This document shows positions 1 through 13,200 of a DNA stretch of 64,000 bases, one piece after another (positions within the stretch are counted from its first letter, which is position 1; every line of letters begins with the position of its first letter). Origin of the DNA: Myoxocephalus aenaeus (Eukaryota; Chordata; Actinopteri; Perciformes; Cottidae). A program made the position numbers and the translations under genes. The notes under the pieces are model-generated. The model saw only the letters and a list, made by a program, of their open reading frames with translations. It had not been told where the DNA came from and did no database searches. Location of the stretch: the NCBI GenBank assembly GCA_038501785.1, contig JBAMJR010000011.1, forward strand, positions 5,767,501 through 5,831,500. Direction: 5' to 3'.

Positions 1-265
1 GTCATCTGCATTTCTCATCTGGCTGAAGGCCTCTGCAGCCTTGTTGAAGAAACTCTGGGCGTCTTCGGTGGAGCCCAGCTTGTACTGAATGAACCCCTGC
101 AGGTTGTAGATGTGACCCAGCCAGCTGTTTCCCTCCTCCGTGCCGATGTCCACCAGCTTTTCGCTGAGACGTAAAAGTTTGGTCTTGTTGGGCTCCATAT
201 CCCAGGTGAAGTGGCACTGCAGGGCCTCCAGTTTTGCCAACAGTGTTGTTTGACTCTGACCAGCA
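1..265 (-). CDS. ifit: IFIT-A exon 2, 5' part (gene runs off the window)
   Basis: Interferon-induced protein with tetratricopeptide repeats; in vertebrates a cytoplasmic RNA-binding effector of the interferon response. About 88 codons are visible, starting after a splice acceptor (minus strand CCCATCAG, then TGCTGG). They show the family N-terminal CHFTWDMEPNKTK motif and TPR1 (GHIYNLQGFIQYKLG). The rest lies left of the window. The reading frame is open, and there is no in-frame ATG at the start, so the Met must come from the exon 1 at 2855-2862. It has Ala-Gly-Gln where most copies have Ala-Ala-Gln near the start. Family identity is clear from the near-identity to copies C-J; whether the whole gene is intact cannot be judged here. 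Confidence 0.92.
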
Positions 266-594
266 CTGATGGGGAATACAAATACTAAATATTAAAAGAC
301 ATCACTAGGTTCACACAATATGCTCGGTGACGTGCTGTGTTTGGATAATCATTGTTCATTTCATGTTGAGGAAGATAGAAATGGATTAAGGAAAATTTAT
401 AAATAATAATCTGTTAGCTCCTTATTTGATCTCGACACAAAATAATTTCACTACAGGTTCTCTGTATGGGTGTGTATGTGACAAATAAACAGGGTCTGAT
501 GTGTATGGCAGCAAGGAAAAAAGGAAGTAAGGAAGGGTATGAGGGGGGGATTGAGAAATGGAGTAGGGTGCATCGAATGGACAGGAAGGAAATA

Positions 595-950
595 ATAGAA
601 ATCCTTTTTATTCGTCATAGTACATACATACATGAAATGTGTCCTCTGCATTTAACCCATCCTTGGTATCTTAGGGAGCGGTGGGCAGCCCTGTGAGGCG
701 CAATTTAAGGTTCAGTGTCTTGCTCAGGGACACTTCGACGTGTGAGCTATGGGGGGACTGGGGATCGAACTGGCTACCTTGTGGTTGTGGGACGACCACT
801 CATCCCCCTGAGCTACAGCCGCCCTAAACTCTGCATTTGACCCATCCTTGGTATTTTAAGGAGCAGTGGGCTGCCATATGGAGGCGCCCGGGGAGCAATT
901 GGGGGTTCGGTGTCTGGCTCAGGGACACTTCGACATGCAAACTATGGGGA
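595..950 (-). repeat. tRNA-derived SINE, head-to-tail pair (one full, one truncated)
   Basis: Read on the minus strand, the first copy (about 595-826) has a tRNA-like head with a box A (TAGCTCAGGGGGATGAGTGG) and a box B (GTTCGATCCC), then a body containing TGTCCCTGAGCAAGACAC, then a T/A-rich tail. The second copy (827-950) has the same body but lacks the head. The pair interrupts sequence that is continuous in the 5' flanks of copies C-E. It lies inside the intron of IFIT-A. Confidence 0.75.
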
Positions 951-1098
951 GAAGGAAGGAGTAATGAAAGAAGGAATGGATAAGGAAAGAAGAATGACAA
1001 GATAGGAATACAAAAATATGGACCAACATACGGCTGGAAAGAAAAAGTATAGGAAAGTATAGGATCAGAAAAGGGAAGTAGATAAAGAAGGAAAACTT

Positions 1099-1112
1099 GA
1101 AAGAGAAAGTGA
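1099..1112 (+). promoter_or_regulatory. ISRE-like motif in IFIT-A intron
   Basis: GAAAGAGAAAGTGA fits the GAAANNGAAA core bound by IRF proteins. The same motif recurs at the matching place in the 5' flanks of C, D, E, F and J. The surrounding tract is purine-rich, so chance is possible. Confidence 0.35.
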
Positions 1113-1276
1113 TTAGGACAAAGGAAGGCAAATGAGTGGACGTAGTGGGAGGAATGAGGTAAATGGGACAATGGAGGCAAGGAATGGATAAGAAAAGAGG
1201 TATAAGAACGGACAAAGGCTGAAAGAAAACACAAAGATGAACAAAGTATTTAATGAATAAATAAATTAGTAAAGAA

Positions 1277-2552
1277 TAAGGCTGGGCACATTAACGCGTT
1301 ATAAATACGTTAACGCAGCAATCCATTAACTCCGACAATAGTTTTATCATGCGTTAACAGCATTGGGAGGGGCTTAACACTGCTGCCCTTTTAAATGGTC
1401 ATTTTTTTAAATTTGTAATCTCTATCAGACGGCGTAGTTGATAAAAGCAAAGCTATTTGTAACCACTGCAAATTTATCTCAGTACTACGAGCCTAAAGGC
1501 TTAAAGGCGTTACACAGCATTGATTGATGCCAGCCAACTAGCTACCCAAACAACCAGTGGAGCGAAACTTTAGCAGACTACTTTGGATGCGGCGTGCAGG
1601 AGATCTTTCGACAAACCAACGCAAGAAAAATGAACAAATGCCCTGGCCAAGCGGATAGCAACGGACTGCAGGCCGATTACTGTAGTGGAAGATGTCGGTC
1701 TGAGGAGCGTCCTTAAGAGACGGATGACGGCGCGTATGAGCCTCCCTCAAGACGCACCGTCGTAAGGAGAATACACAAGTTGTATGACGGCGTTACAACG
1801 TGTACCAACTGTTGCTCTCACTGGAGACTACTGGACATCGCTGGGTAACCACCGTTATCTCGGAGTTACAGTTCATTATATTGATGATCTGTGGGTGCTG
1901 CTTCACTTGCTTTGACTGTCATGAAAACAGAAGACACACATTTTGCAGAAACGTGCGCGGAACATTTTATTCATGTTGCACAGCAGTGGAACGTTTCCAA
2001 TCAAGTCAGCACACTTAGCACGGATAATGCATAAATATTATGCTGCTGCGTTACTTCTGCCGTTGGAACACATCACTCTCTCCAGTGCTCTGTCACAGTG
2101 TCTCTGCAGAACAGTGCGTTTGACAGTGTCCTGACAATGTCCTGGCCAAATGCAGAACAGTTGTGGGCTTTCAAACACAGTCCAGCAAGTGCTGCTGATT
2201 TAGAACAGCAACAAATTGAACATGGACAAAGAAGGAGTCGCTTGTCACTCTTACAGGGACCCTTACTACTGAACAGACTGTTTATGTTGTTCCCTGATAA
2301 AAGACACATGTTTCTTCTGGTACCTGTTCAGAAAAAAAATAAAACAGATTCATATACTGTATGTTAACGTGCTGTTGCTCCGAGAGTGCCTGTTATATTG
2401 TTCTGATAACATTACTTTAAAATAAAAGCGTGCAATACACTAGTTTTTAATTCATTATTGAATTTTGCAAATAATGACATTAATCGCAGTTAATCACAGA
2501 AAAATCATGCGATTAATCGTAATTTTTCATTTTTCATCTTTGCCCAGCACTA
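1277..2552 (+). mobile_element. hAT transposon relic inside IFIT-A intron
   Basis: The insertion is flanked by an 8-bp target duplication TAGTAAAG (1269-1276 and 2553-2560), typical of hAT elements. The ends carry inverted GCTGGGCA / TGCCCAGC. The other IFIT copies show the uninterrupted site (TTAGTAAAGAAAGGTAGGATG). The interior, on the plus strand, translates to broken pieces of a ZBED-type hAT transposase: a CNHC zinc-finger half near 1460, then DYWTSLGNHRYLGVTVHYI near 1825, then a piece with HSPASAADLEQQQIEHGQRR near 2175. Stops and frameshifts make it non-coding. Confidence 0.8.
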
Positions 2553-2854
2553 GTAAAGAAAGGTAGGATGCTGGTGGTTAGTTAAGGAAGAAATAGAGTG
2601 AGGAGGAAAACACATAACCCTAACCCAAGTAAAAGACAGACATTTTTAATGTATGTTTATAATCTCTGTGGCACTGACTGAAATGGAAGAAAGAAACATC
2701 GGACTGAACAGCAGAGTTTATCATCAAAGTCTTGAAGGATCCATAATGGTAATAATCTTTGGCTCGAGGACACAATGATAAGATATTAAACAAATCAGAA
2801 TGATACTAATGATTTACTCCAACAATGATATGAAATGCAGAAACAGCTTCTCAC

Positions 2855-2945
2855 CTCATCATGCAGCTGTTTCCTCAACTCGGTAAGTTCTCTAAGTCAG
2901 TGCGGCTGGTTTCTGCTCTTGATGCTGCTCTGGCCTCGCAGGTAG
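2855..2945 (-). other. ifit: IFIT exon 1, module 1 (leader plus start codon)
   Basis: On the minus strand a leader ends CAGCTGC-ATGATGAG followed by the donor GTGAGAAGC. Joined in phase to the exon-2 acceptor, ATG ATG AG|T GCT would encode Met-Met-Ser-Ala. The coding part is 2855-2862. The 5' end near 2945 is inferred from the TATA box about 25 bp further upstream. The arrangement, start codon alone in exon 1, is the known IFIT gene structure. Two further copies of this module lie near 44.2 and 61.9 kb. It belongs to IFIT-A through an intron of about 2.6 kb. Confidence 0.82.
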
Positions 2946-2970
2946 AAATTATGAGATGTTGCTGAGCAGC

Positions 2971-3062
2971 TTTATATGTTCACGATCACACCGAGGCGGG
3001 GCATTTGTGTGTAAATGTTTCTATTGTATTATAAAAATACTCCTTGACTTTCGTTTCCCGGT
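2971..3062 (-). promoter_or_regulatory. IFIT module-1 core promoter: ISRE, GC box, TATA
   Basis: Read on the minus strand: an ISRE-like GGGAAACGAAAGTC (3047-3060), then a GC box GCCCCGCCTC (about 2993-3002), then a TATA box CATATAAAGC (TATAAA at 2971-2976). ISRE sites recruit ISGF3 and IRFs and explain interferon induction of IFIT genes. Of the three modules this one has the best-preserved ISRE and TATA together. Confidence 0.8.
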
Positions 3063-3433
3063 AACGGAAGCCAACAGTCTAATAAGTCTTAAACATGACT
3101 CAATGAAATGTCGTGATTATGTTTTCTCTTCATTCTTCTTGTAGCACATGACGCCACACTGAGAAAGATTCAACCCCAAGATACCACATATGTTTGGCTG
3201 CACCTTCCCAACCATTAGAAATAAAGAGGTGTTTTGAAACTTTGACTTGACTTTATTTGATATGGACATCACAGTGACATTAGAATTGTAACATACATCT
3301 ATGCACAATAACTAGATGCACTGTGTTGTAGCAAAACACTAATTTACAACACCTGTCCACAGAGCCTTTTTCTTTAAATAAAATTTAAAAAAGAGAATAT
3401 ATACACAGATACATACACAACGTACAAGTGTGT
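3063..3433. repeat. Block shared upstream of all three IFIT promoters
   Basis: This stretch recurs at about 44336-44712 and 62014-62400. It has AATAAA on the plus strand (in ATTAGAAATAAAGA) and, facing it, AATAAAGTCAAGTC on the minus strand. The opposed poly(A)-like signals suggest remnants of a 3' end, perhaps of an older upstream gene, but no coding sequence is visible. It ends where the hAT end at 3434 begins. Confidence 0.5.
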
Positions 3434-4271
<838 letters not shown>

Positions 4272-4390
4272 CATATGATCGTCTTAAAATTAAAGTCTAT
4301 GCTGCTTTACAGAGTACAGTGACCATAAACTATATCTCCCACAATGCATGTCGATTTTGTGACCTGCAAATGAACGGTATCCTACCACGA

Positions 4391-6011
4391 GAAAGCAGTG
4401 TTTCCTTATCGCCGTTTAACTAAAGACAAGTGATTGAATTTAAAAAGATCGACAAATAATACCAAAATGTCCAAGATGAGAGAGATTGATGGAGAGGTAA
4501 GGCCATTTAAAGAAGATGGGAAAGAGAATGTGTGTGCTTCAAGGAGAGAAACCGGTAATTATTCTGTGTTATGAGGAAGTGTCGGTGATGAAGGAATACA
4601 ATTCACGTCGCACGGAGACAAGTACAAAAAATGTAGCCTGCAAGAAAAACATGGTTGTCCAAGGTGTGCCCCGTGCCACATAAAGGTATGTGAACAGGTG
4701 AGCTCCAGACCACACCCGTCACATTCTTACAGCTCACAATTAGTTGTTGGACCAGTTATGTCCTTCTCAACTGTGTCAAAAAAGCTTTGAACAAAGTTAA
4801 TTACTATAATAACTGTAATGCATTTGATCTTTGTCTTTATTCTCTTTTTTTAAAGTTTGATCTTTGATAGAGTAATGTGGGTTTCTTAACCCTAAATTAA
4901 ATGGAGTTATGTTGTAATAACAGAGACATTTGCTTACTTATATTTTTACATTTATATACATATTAATTTATACACTTGAATAAACAATAATCAAATTCAA
5001 AGACAGTTATTTAACAATATGTTAGGGAGTAGTTCATACAGTGTTACAGTTACAATCGGCCCATTGAGGGCAACCATAATGAAAAAAAGTTAAATCAAAT
5101 CTCAACTGCTTCAGATTCATCATAAAGTACCATCATAAAGCCATGATATTCTCACACCTATCATACTGCATCACTACCTGGTCACAAGCCTCACAAACAA
5201 CTGTTCAACCCATCATATCACTGTATAAACAGACATAAAAAATTGAGGGTGGCACCACTGTCACATGCAGCTTTAAAAGCTGAACATATTCCAGCTTAAA
5301 GCTTATTTTCAAATGCCTACATGGTCATGCTCCTTCCCTCCTTAATGAATTTGTTAAAAGACACCAGCACACCAGTAGAGTGAACACACAGGCCTCAGTG
5401 AACGGGAACTGCCGTGTCGCTATGCACAGGACCTCATTTGGTCAGTCAGTCTTCTCTGTTCAAGGAGCAAAGCTATGGAACTGTCTTCCAACAGAACTGA
5501 AAATACAACACAATGGTTATGTTTTTAATAAAGGTATTAAATCATGGCTAAAAGAGAAACAACATCGTTCTCACACCCTAACACCCCTGTAAACACCAGT
5601 GGTGGGCCGTGAATTTTGGACCAGGGCCTTCTGTGCCGTCTGATGTTGTCTACAACAACTAATTGTGAGCTGTAAGAATGTGACGGGTGTGGTCTGGAGC
5701 TCACCTGTTCACATACCTTTATGTGGCACGGGGCACACCTTGGACAACCATGTTTTTCTTGCAGGCTACATTTTTTGTACTTGGCTCCGTGCGACGTGAA
5801 TTGTATTCCTTCATCACCGACACTTCCTCATAACACAGAAGAATTACCGGTTTCTGTCCTTGAAGCACACACATTCTCTTTCCCATCTTCTTTAAATGGC
5901 CTTACCTCTCCATCAATCTCTCTCATCTTGGACATTTTGGGATTATTTGTCGATCTTTTTAAATTTAATCACTTGTCTTTAGTTAAACGGCGATAAGGAA
6001 ACACTGCTTTC
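4391..6011. repeat. Large inverted repeat (arms 4391-4749 and 5653-6011)
   Basis: The two arms are 359 bp each and nearly identical when one is reverse-complemented. For example, GTTTCCTTATCGCCGTTTAA at the outer end of the left arm is matched by TTAAACGGCGATAAGGAAAC at the outer end of the right arm. The spacer of about 900 bp contains a LINE fragment and a hAT terminus. The arm carries a piece of a hAT-type gene (KMREIDGEVRPF on the plus strand). Confidence 0.85.
5030..5600 (+). mobile_element. LINE fragment, reverse-transcriptase C terminus and 3' end
   Basis: The plus strand encodes the C-terminal end of a non-LTR retrotransposon ORF2 (FSVQGAKLWNCLPTELK at about 5450-5505), with degraded upstream sequence containing SHLSYCIT. 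Two more copies lie at 46260-46560 and 62400-63360 on the minus strand, upstream of the other two promoter modules. Here it is inverted relative to those. Subfamily not assigned. Confidence 0.7.
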
Positions 6012-6320
6012 AGTGGCAATTGTCAGAAGATGTTCGGTTGGCTCATACAACTCGTTAATAAAGTGCACAACTATTGAGATGTTTTCTCTTCCTGTTGAGT
6101 CTCGAGTACCATCCACTTTTATCGTGTAAAACGACTCCCCGACCTCTGTCACGATGTGCTCAGTGACCATGGTGGACATGATGTCCAGCAATTCATTCTG
6201 GATCTCATGGCTGGTGTATCTGGCATTGTGTGGAATGGACTGGACAATCTGGCCAACACAGGATCTTTCCGTAGAGTATATTCAAACATAGACAAGAACA
6301 AACCACAGCCATCATCAGAC
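5979..6320 (-). pseudogene. hAT transposase fragment (ZMYM1-like type)
   Basis: The minus strand reads NELLDIMSTMVTEHI, then GESFYTIKVDGTRDSTGREN and FINELYEPTEHLL, a pattern of the TTF-finger hAT transposases domesticated as ZMYM1-like proteins. The DGTRD stretch lies near the first catalytic Asp region. The frame ends near 5979. The fragment is a relic, probably of the element whose terminus (CAGTGGTGGGCCGTG) lies at 5606. Confidence 0.6.
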
Positions 6321-6724
6321 GTACTCGATTAAGAGTCATTATCGCCTCTGAAAGGCAAGTGGCTGACGGCGAGAAACTCAATTACATCTACTATTGATGA
6401 CAGGTAGTATCTATTGCGCTGCAACTGTTCATCGTTAACCAAAGTCGATACCTCTCTTCATGTAGCATTCCTCATTCCCTTGTCTTTCCACATAGTTTCA
6501 CAAAGCATATGTTCTCTCGATGCTGCATATTTGTTCAGCCCTTTCCCCATCTCCACTGCATGCTTCCAATCGGAAAATCCATTGAGAGTTGTGATGGGAA
6601 AATATCTATATGCTGTATTTTAAAACAAATCTCTGTATGTAACTGATGTTTCAATATGATGTGCTCAGATCAATAATTAACGACTGATAAACATGTTTTT
6701 CTCAGGATCATGAAGGTATTCAGG

Positions 6725-7230
6725 TTCATGCTAGCTGATCAAAGCCCCAAGGGGCTAATGACTTGGTTCTGAGGGGCCAATAACCTGGTTCTAAGGCTAA
6801 TAACCTGTTTACAGAACGTTCAAAGTACGCTGATGAAAACTCTGAGAGGCTAATGACTTGTTTTATACAACGATCAAGGCACGAACCACGCAGGAGGAAC
6901 AGATGAATATGCTGACATGGGACACACAGTCCAACGTACATCATGTGTTAGTTCTAACGGGAACCAATCAGGGATGAGATGGATCGTGAGGGGGTGGTCA
7001 TCTGAAATTGTATATTATTGACTGTTTTAGCAATAATCTCTTGCGAAAACCCTGACAGGCATTGATGATTCATGGCTGTTGGGATTTCTCCCTGCTTGCG
7101 CAAGCATGAATAAACGAGCGGAGACATTTTGTTTTGACCAGAGAAACTCTGTTTACTTGTTTGTTTGTTTTTGATATTTGATTGGTACCTTTGAACTCTC
7201 CTCTCGAAAAATATAATTATTTCCACTACA
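6725..7230 (+). repeat. Possible solo LTR-like sequence
   Basis: The stretch has repeated GGCTAATGACTTG / GGCTAATAACCTG blocks, then a region with AATAAACGAGCGGAGAC (poly(A)-like), a T-rich tract and an end CCACTACA. This resembles U3-R-U5 order, but clean TG...CA ends with a target duplication were not found. No retroelement coding sequence adjoins it. Confidence 0.3.
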
Positions 7231-7929
7231 GAGCAAAGGCAGAGTCCATGGAAGACCCGGGCACCCGGAACTTTCGACAGGGGTAACAATATGCAGCGTC
7301 TGCATTAACTGAATACTCCAGCCAGTTTCTATTAGTGTACCAGGTGCTGTGGAATAATCTCTTTTTACCTGAAAATAGGCGTGAGGGGTAATTCTTTATC
7401 ACCACTTGATTGGGTTGATCAATGCCCAGATCTCCTGCTGGTTCAGATGCCTGCTGGGAGGACCTCTACTGCTGCCTGCTAGCTAACGTTAGCTTCTCGG
7501 GAGCTGTCTCCTCCGACGTCTGTGCATCGGAGCGCCCTTTGCCTCTGTCCCTGTCCTCTGAAACACTGCGTGGTTTATTAAAGAAACGTTGTCTATCCAT
7601 CTTTTATTTCTTTATCTCTCTATCTCTTTCAGGACTCGGATCACAACTCGTAGTGTTTCGCAGTGATAAGTGACTGACAGGCTCGTCCGTCAGTCACTGG
7701 ACAGGGCGGGCCCAACCGAGTCCCAGGGTGGGCCCGGCACCCCAAGGCCAGCCCATAGCGCCAGGTCTGCATGAAACTGAAACAAAACTCACTACAATTT
7801 CTCTTCTGAGTCATGCGTCACTGTTTTGTAATCACAAGAAAAGAGCTCATACTCATGACAACAGATCTCGTAATCAAAATCTTAATTTTATAATTAAGAA
7901 AAAAGTTAAGGTTCGATAAAGTCAGATAG
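7231..7929. other. Unassigned intergenic sequence
   Basis: No gene recognised. About 7765-7860 is related to 46945-47000 and 63465-63540 (all contain ACATCTCATGAAA or GCATGAAACTGAAAC followed by GAGTCATGCGT-like sequence), so it is part of the duplicated flank. Confidence 0.5.
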
Positions 7930-9778
7930 ATATTCAGATTCAGACTTTTATTTCCCAGTAATAGAAACCTATCTGATCAAACTAGAACATGACTCATCAA
8001 ATATTGTGATTATTTTTCCTCTTAAAAAGAACAGTGTGTAACATATAGGGGGATTAATTGGCAGAAATGTAATATGCAAAACTATGTTTATATCAGTGTA
8101 TCATGACCTGAAACTCAGAATTGTTGTGTTTTATTTAGCTTAGATAAAGCAATTTATATCAAACCAGGGAGCAGGTCCTCTTCCACGGAGTCCGCCATCT
8201 TGCACCGCCGTGTTTCTATAGCAACCCAGAACGCACACTGGCTCTGGTGAGAGCTGGTTGGGTTTTTGCATTACCTAAAAGGTAGGGATGGCTGCTGAAA
8301 CTCTGTAATAAACATGCCCCAGATTATTAAAGATCGGAGTATTGAGGAACTCTGACGTTACTGGTACTTTTTATTTGTTTGGTGAGATTTAATATCACAC
8401 GAGTACTTTCTCTGTCGGGCTGAGCTCCTCCAACTACACACACATTGACACACACACACACACACTCACAGTGAGTGAGCAGAGAGGCGAGACGGTGGGG
8501 ACTGAACCCGGTGAAGTGAAGAATACTCGATTTGAAGGAAGACCGGTGATGAGCAACGAGTGCATTCAATGGTGCAGATACATTAATTTAGACTAGAGCA
8601 ATAAATAATAGGTCAAAGTGACCAAATGGTTGATAACTAAAATGTAAATAACTATTAATTGCATATATTCATTTGTACCATTATTATTATTATTAGTTTG
8701 TATGTAAGATTGGATACTTAAGATACCAAAAACCTGGCTAATAGAATATATATATATATATAATTTAAAACACATCACAAAATAAAAATGTGTTAGTCAC
8801 TGGAGACAAGAGATACCATTCAGCCAATAAATAGTAGGAAAATATGTATATATCTTTACAAATAGGTGTTATTTTAAACACACTTATATATTTAGTGTAT
8901 GTGAACAGAGAGTCGATATGAACAGCAGTTACATGAAGACACCTGCATTATGAAGCTGCTGCCACCTTCCGGTGTAACCTGGGTTCTGTTTGGTGACCAC
9001 TTCACACTGACTGACGGGTTCTGTTTAATAAACCAGAAAGTATCTTTGGCAGAAGCTTTCAAGAGCTGTAGTTTGATTAACATCCATCACTGAGATTGTG
9101 TAGAGTACATGCATTTATTGTATAGTAACCAGAAAAAAACACAACTTGAAGATTTCTTAGTGTACACATTTTGTATTTAATAGTATTAGTAGGCAATTGT
9201 GTACAACTGAGACACAGCTATCCATACAATCAGTTGCATCTGGCTGTAATATTCAGTTTACAGGCTCCATCAAATTAACTATTACATTATGAGAGAATTT
9301 AATATTTCACAACTCAAAGGCAAATAGCAAAGCAGATTTCATATACTGCTAGGAGTAGAAATATGAACACTTATATCAAATTAAAACAGAGTGCTAAGAA
9401 TGGAAAACACACAACAGGAACATAATAAACACAACATCTGATCAAGATCTATTGTAATAATAAGTCATGTTTAATTATGGTAATGACATTGAGACATGTC
9501 CACAGTGGATGTTATTTAAAAGAGCAGTGTTATTAAATGGTTTCAGACTGTCATATAAATCAAGTGTACTAATTCTAACAAATAACAAGGTTTTTAATAT
9601 CATTTTTATCACGCCTTTTTTTCCCCCCATTGACTACAAACATGTAAAAACGTGCAGACACCTGCCTTTTAAAGGATACAATGAATCAATTAATAAGTTT
9701 AAAAAAACACAACTAAAAAAACTACCTTTTTGCATTGCATTTTTATTTCTCCAGATTTAGGACCAGAGTTGTAAAAAC
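7930..9778. repeat. Segment R, copy 1 (3' flank of IFIT-B)
   Basis: Matches 23990-26716 and 47340-50406, with internal deletions. Shared landmarks are GGAGTCCGCCATCTTGCACC (about 8187), the AC-rich tract near 8440, GAAGCTGCTGCCACCTTC (8951), and the end TTTCTCCAGATTTAGGA just before the IFIT stop codon. No coding gene is visible. It contains YY1-type GCCATCTTG sequence and an AT-rich tail. Confidence 0.8.
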
Positions 9779-9783
9779 ACTAT

Positions 9784-10217
9784 TGTGAGGCACAGTAGAC
9801 AATCGAGTTCAAAAGCACAACTCTGAGGCAGGAGACAGGCAAAGTTCTTTAGTAGTATATTCAGGCAGGGGTCAAAACCAGGAGATCAATCAAACAGGCG
9901 AACAAATCCGATAAGGAGCAGGCAAAATCCAACGTAGGCAAAGACAGGCAAAAACGGGGTCAGAACAGGCAGACAGAAGAACAGGGATACGCTGGAGAGT
10001 TTGGCACAAAGGACAAGACAATCTGGCAGAGGACACGTGCAAGTGAGGGGACCTAAATAGTGAGCTAATGAGGGAACGGGCTGCAGGTGAGATGGGTGTG
10101 AGGGCCAGGTGACGGTGATGAGGGGTAATCAGACGTGGGTGGCAGGATCTGGAATGACAGGAGTGGTTAGAACAGACAGGATGAAAAAACACTTAATATG
10201 ACGGGGAATCTGTGACA
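9784..10217 (-). repeat. 3' LTR of the gypsy element
   Basis: 434 bp, begins TGTGAGGCACAG and ends CTGTGACA on the plus strand. Differs from the other LTR by about four substitutions and two small indels (2 and 4 bp). Confidence 0.95.
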
Positions 10218-13200
10218 GAACCTCCCCCTCTAGGGACGGCTCTCAACGTCCCCCTTGGCTGGTCTGGATGAGCCCTATGGAAGTCCGAGATCAGGGAAGG
10301 GTCCATGATGTTGCGAGTGGGGACCCATTGGCGCTCCTCCGGACCATACCCCTCCCAATCAACGAGGTATTGTAGTCCCCTACCCCGTCGCCGAGATTTG
10401 AGCAGGCGACGGACTGTGTAGACAGGGCCCCCGTCGATGAGCCGGGGGGGGTGGCGGGGGTCTGGGGAGGGCTGAAGCGGGCTTTCCCGGACAGGTTTAA
10501 CCCTGGAGACGTGGAAGGTGGGATGGACTCTCATGGCAGACGCAGCCGGATGGCTGCGGGGTTAATGACCCGTGAAACCGGGAACGGGCCCACATAACGG
10601 GGAGCCAACTTCTTGGACTCTACCCGGAGGGGAAGATCCCGAGTCGACAGCCAGACCCGTTGTCCCGGAGCGTACTGAGGCGCGGGGAGACAACGTTTGT
10701 TGGCTGACCGTTGGTAGCGCTCGGAGGTGCGCAATAGTGTGGATCGGGCCTGCCTCCAAGTGCGTCGGCATCGCTGGACAAAGGCCTGGACGGAAGGTAC
10801 ACTGGATTCCTGTTCCTGCTCCGGGAAGAGTGGGGGCTGGTATCCACGGGCACACTGGAAGGGGGAGAGCCCAGTGGCAGAACTGGGAAGGGTGTTGTGG
10901 GCATACTCAACCCATAGGAGTTGTGTGGACCAGGATTGCGGGTTACGGGAGGAGAGGCATCGTAACGCGGTCTCCATCTCCTGGTTCATACGCTCCGCCT
11001 GTCCATTCGATTGAGGGTGGAATCCTGATGACAGGCTGACCGTGGCCCCCAGTAGCCTGCAAAACTCCGTCCAAAAGTGCGAGGTGAACTGTGGACCCCG
11101 GTCGGAGACCACATCCGTGGGCAGACCGTGCAGGCGGAACACCTCCTGTAACATAATCTGGGCAGTCTCTTTGGCGGTAGGCAATTTGGTAAGTGGAATG
11201 AGCCGAGCAGACTTGGAAAATCTATCAATGACCGTGAGAATTACTGTGTTACCGTCGGAGGTGGGTAGGCCGGTTACGAAATCCAACGCGATGTGGGACC
11301 AGGGGCGATGAGGAATTGGCAGAGGATGCAGGAGACCAGAGGGAGCTTTGCGGGGGCTTTTGTGCTCAGCGCAGACTTGGCAAGCACTTACGAATCCCTT
11401 GGTGTCGTCCGCCATGGAAGACCACCAGAAGCGCTGCTTGAGTAGTGCCAGGGTGCGACTGACTCCCGGATGGCACGCCAGACGGGAGGAATGACCCCAC
11501 TGGAGGACCTGGGAACGGAGACTGTCTGGGACGAACAAGCGGTTATCGGGACAAGCACTGGGAGCTCCGCATGGGAGCGCTTTACCTTGTCCTCCACCTG
11601 CCAGGACACTGCACCAATAACACACTCCAAGGGGAGGATGCCTTGAGGGTGAGCCGAGGAGCCTTCAGGCTGGAATTGACGAGACAGGGCATCGGGCTTT
11701 ATGTTCTTGGAGCCGGGTCTGTATGAGAGTGCAAACTCAAAACGGTTAAAAAACAGAGCCCACCTAGCTTGACGGGAGTTCAGCCGCTTCGCCGAGCGGA
11801 TATATTCCAGGTTCTTGTGGTCTGTCCAGACTACAAACGGCTGCTGCGCTCCCTCCAGCCAGTGTCTCCATTCCTCCAGCGCTAGTTTCACTGCCAGCAA
11901 TTCCCGATTCCCAATGTCGTAATTCCTCTCCGCGGGCGACAGTTTCCGGGAGAAGAAGGCACATGGATGAACCTTCTGATCCCCGGCAGCCCGCTGCGAG
12001 AGAACAGCCCCAACCCCAGTGTCCGAGGCGTCCACCTCCACAATGAACTGGCGGGTCAGATCTGGGAATATTAGGATGGGAGCAGACGAGAAACGTGTCT
12101 TTAACTCACCAAAGGCCTCAGCCGCCGCGGAGGTCCACCTGAAGGGCACACGCTGGGAGGTGAGAGCAGTGAGTGGGGCAGCCACGGAACTGTAGTTTCG
12201 GATAAACCGCCGATAGAAGTTGGCGAAGCCTAGGAAGCGCTGCAGTTCCTTACGCGTAGCAGGCGTAGGCCAGTTCTCCACTGCGCTGGTCTTAGCTGGA
12301 TGCTACCTGCTTTGATTACAAATTCTAGAAATGACACCTCAGAGGTGTGGAACTCACACTTCTCGGCTTTCGCGAACAGGTGGTTCTCCAGGAGTCTTTG
12401 GAGGACTTGCCGTACATGTACCACATGCTCCTGTGGTGACTTTGAGAAGATGAGGATATCATCTAGATACACAAACACAGAAATATTAAGCAGGTCTCGG
12501 AGAACATCATTAACCATCCCCTGGAAAACCGCGGGGGCATTGGTGAGTCCAAATGGCATGACCAAGTATTCATAATGCCCACTAGGGGTATTAAATGCGG
12601 TTTTCCACTCGTCCCCCTTTCGGATTCTCACCAAGTGGTACGCATTGCGGAGATCGAGTTTGGAAAAGACGGTTGCCCCCTGGAGCAACTCGAAAGCAGA
12701 GGAAACGAGTGGGAACCTGTTCTTTACAGTAATGTTGTTAAGTCCTCTGTAATCTATGCAGGGGCGCAGGGACTTGTCCTTCTTGCTGACAAAGAAAAAG
12801 CCAGCTCCAGCAGGAGATGAAGACGGCCTAATCAGGCCAGCGGCTAAAGAGTCATTAATATATTTCTCCATGGCCTTAATCTCAGGAGCCGATAGGGAAA
12901 AAAGTCTACCTCTGGGCGGAGTCGTACCCGGGAGAAGGTCGATTGCACAGTCGTACGGACGATGGGGTGGTAAAGAGGTGGCCCGAGCCTTGCTGAAAAC
13001 CTCCCTTAGGTCATGATATTCCCTGGGAACACCGGTGAGATCTGGGGACTCAGCAGAGACAGGCGAGCTTGACACAGACGATAGCGCAGGTTTTAGACAC
13101 ACCGCATGGCAATGAGCACTCCATTGTAGAATGGTACCTGTAGACCAGTCGATGTGTGGGTTGTGTCTCGTGAGCCATGGATAGCATAAAATGACCGGTT

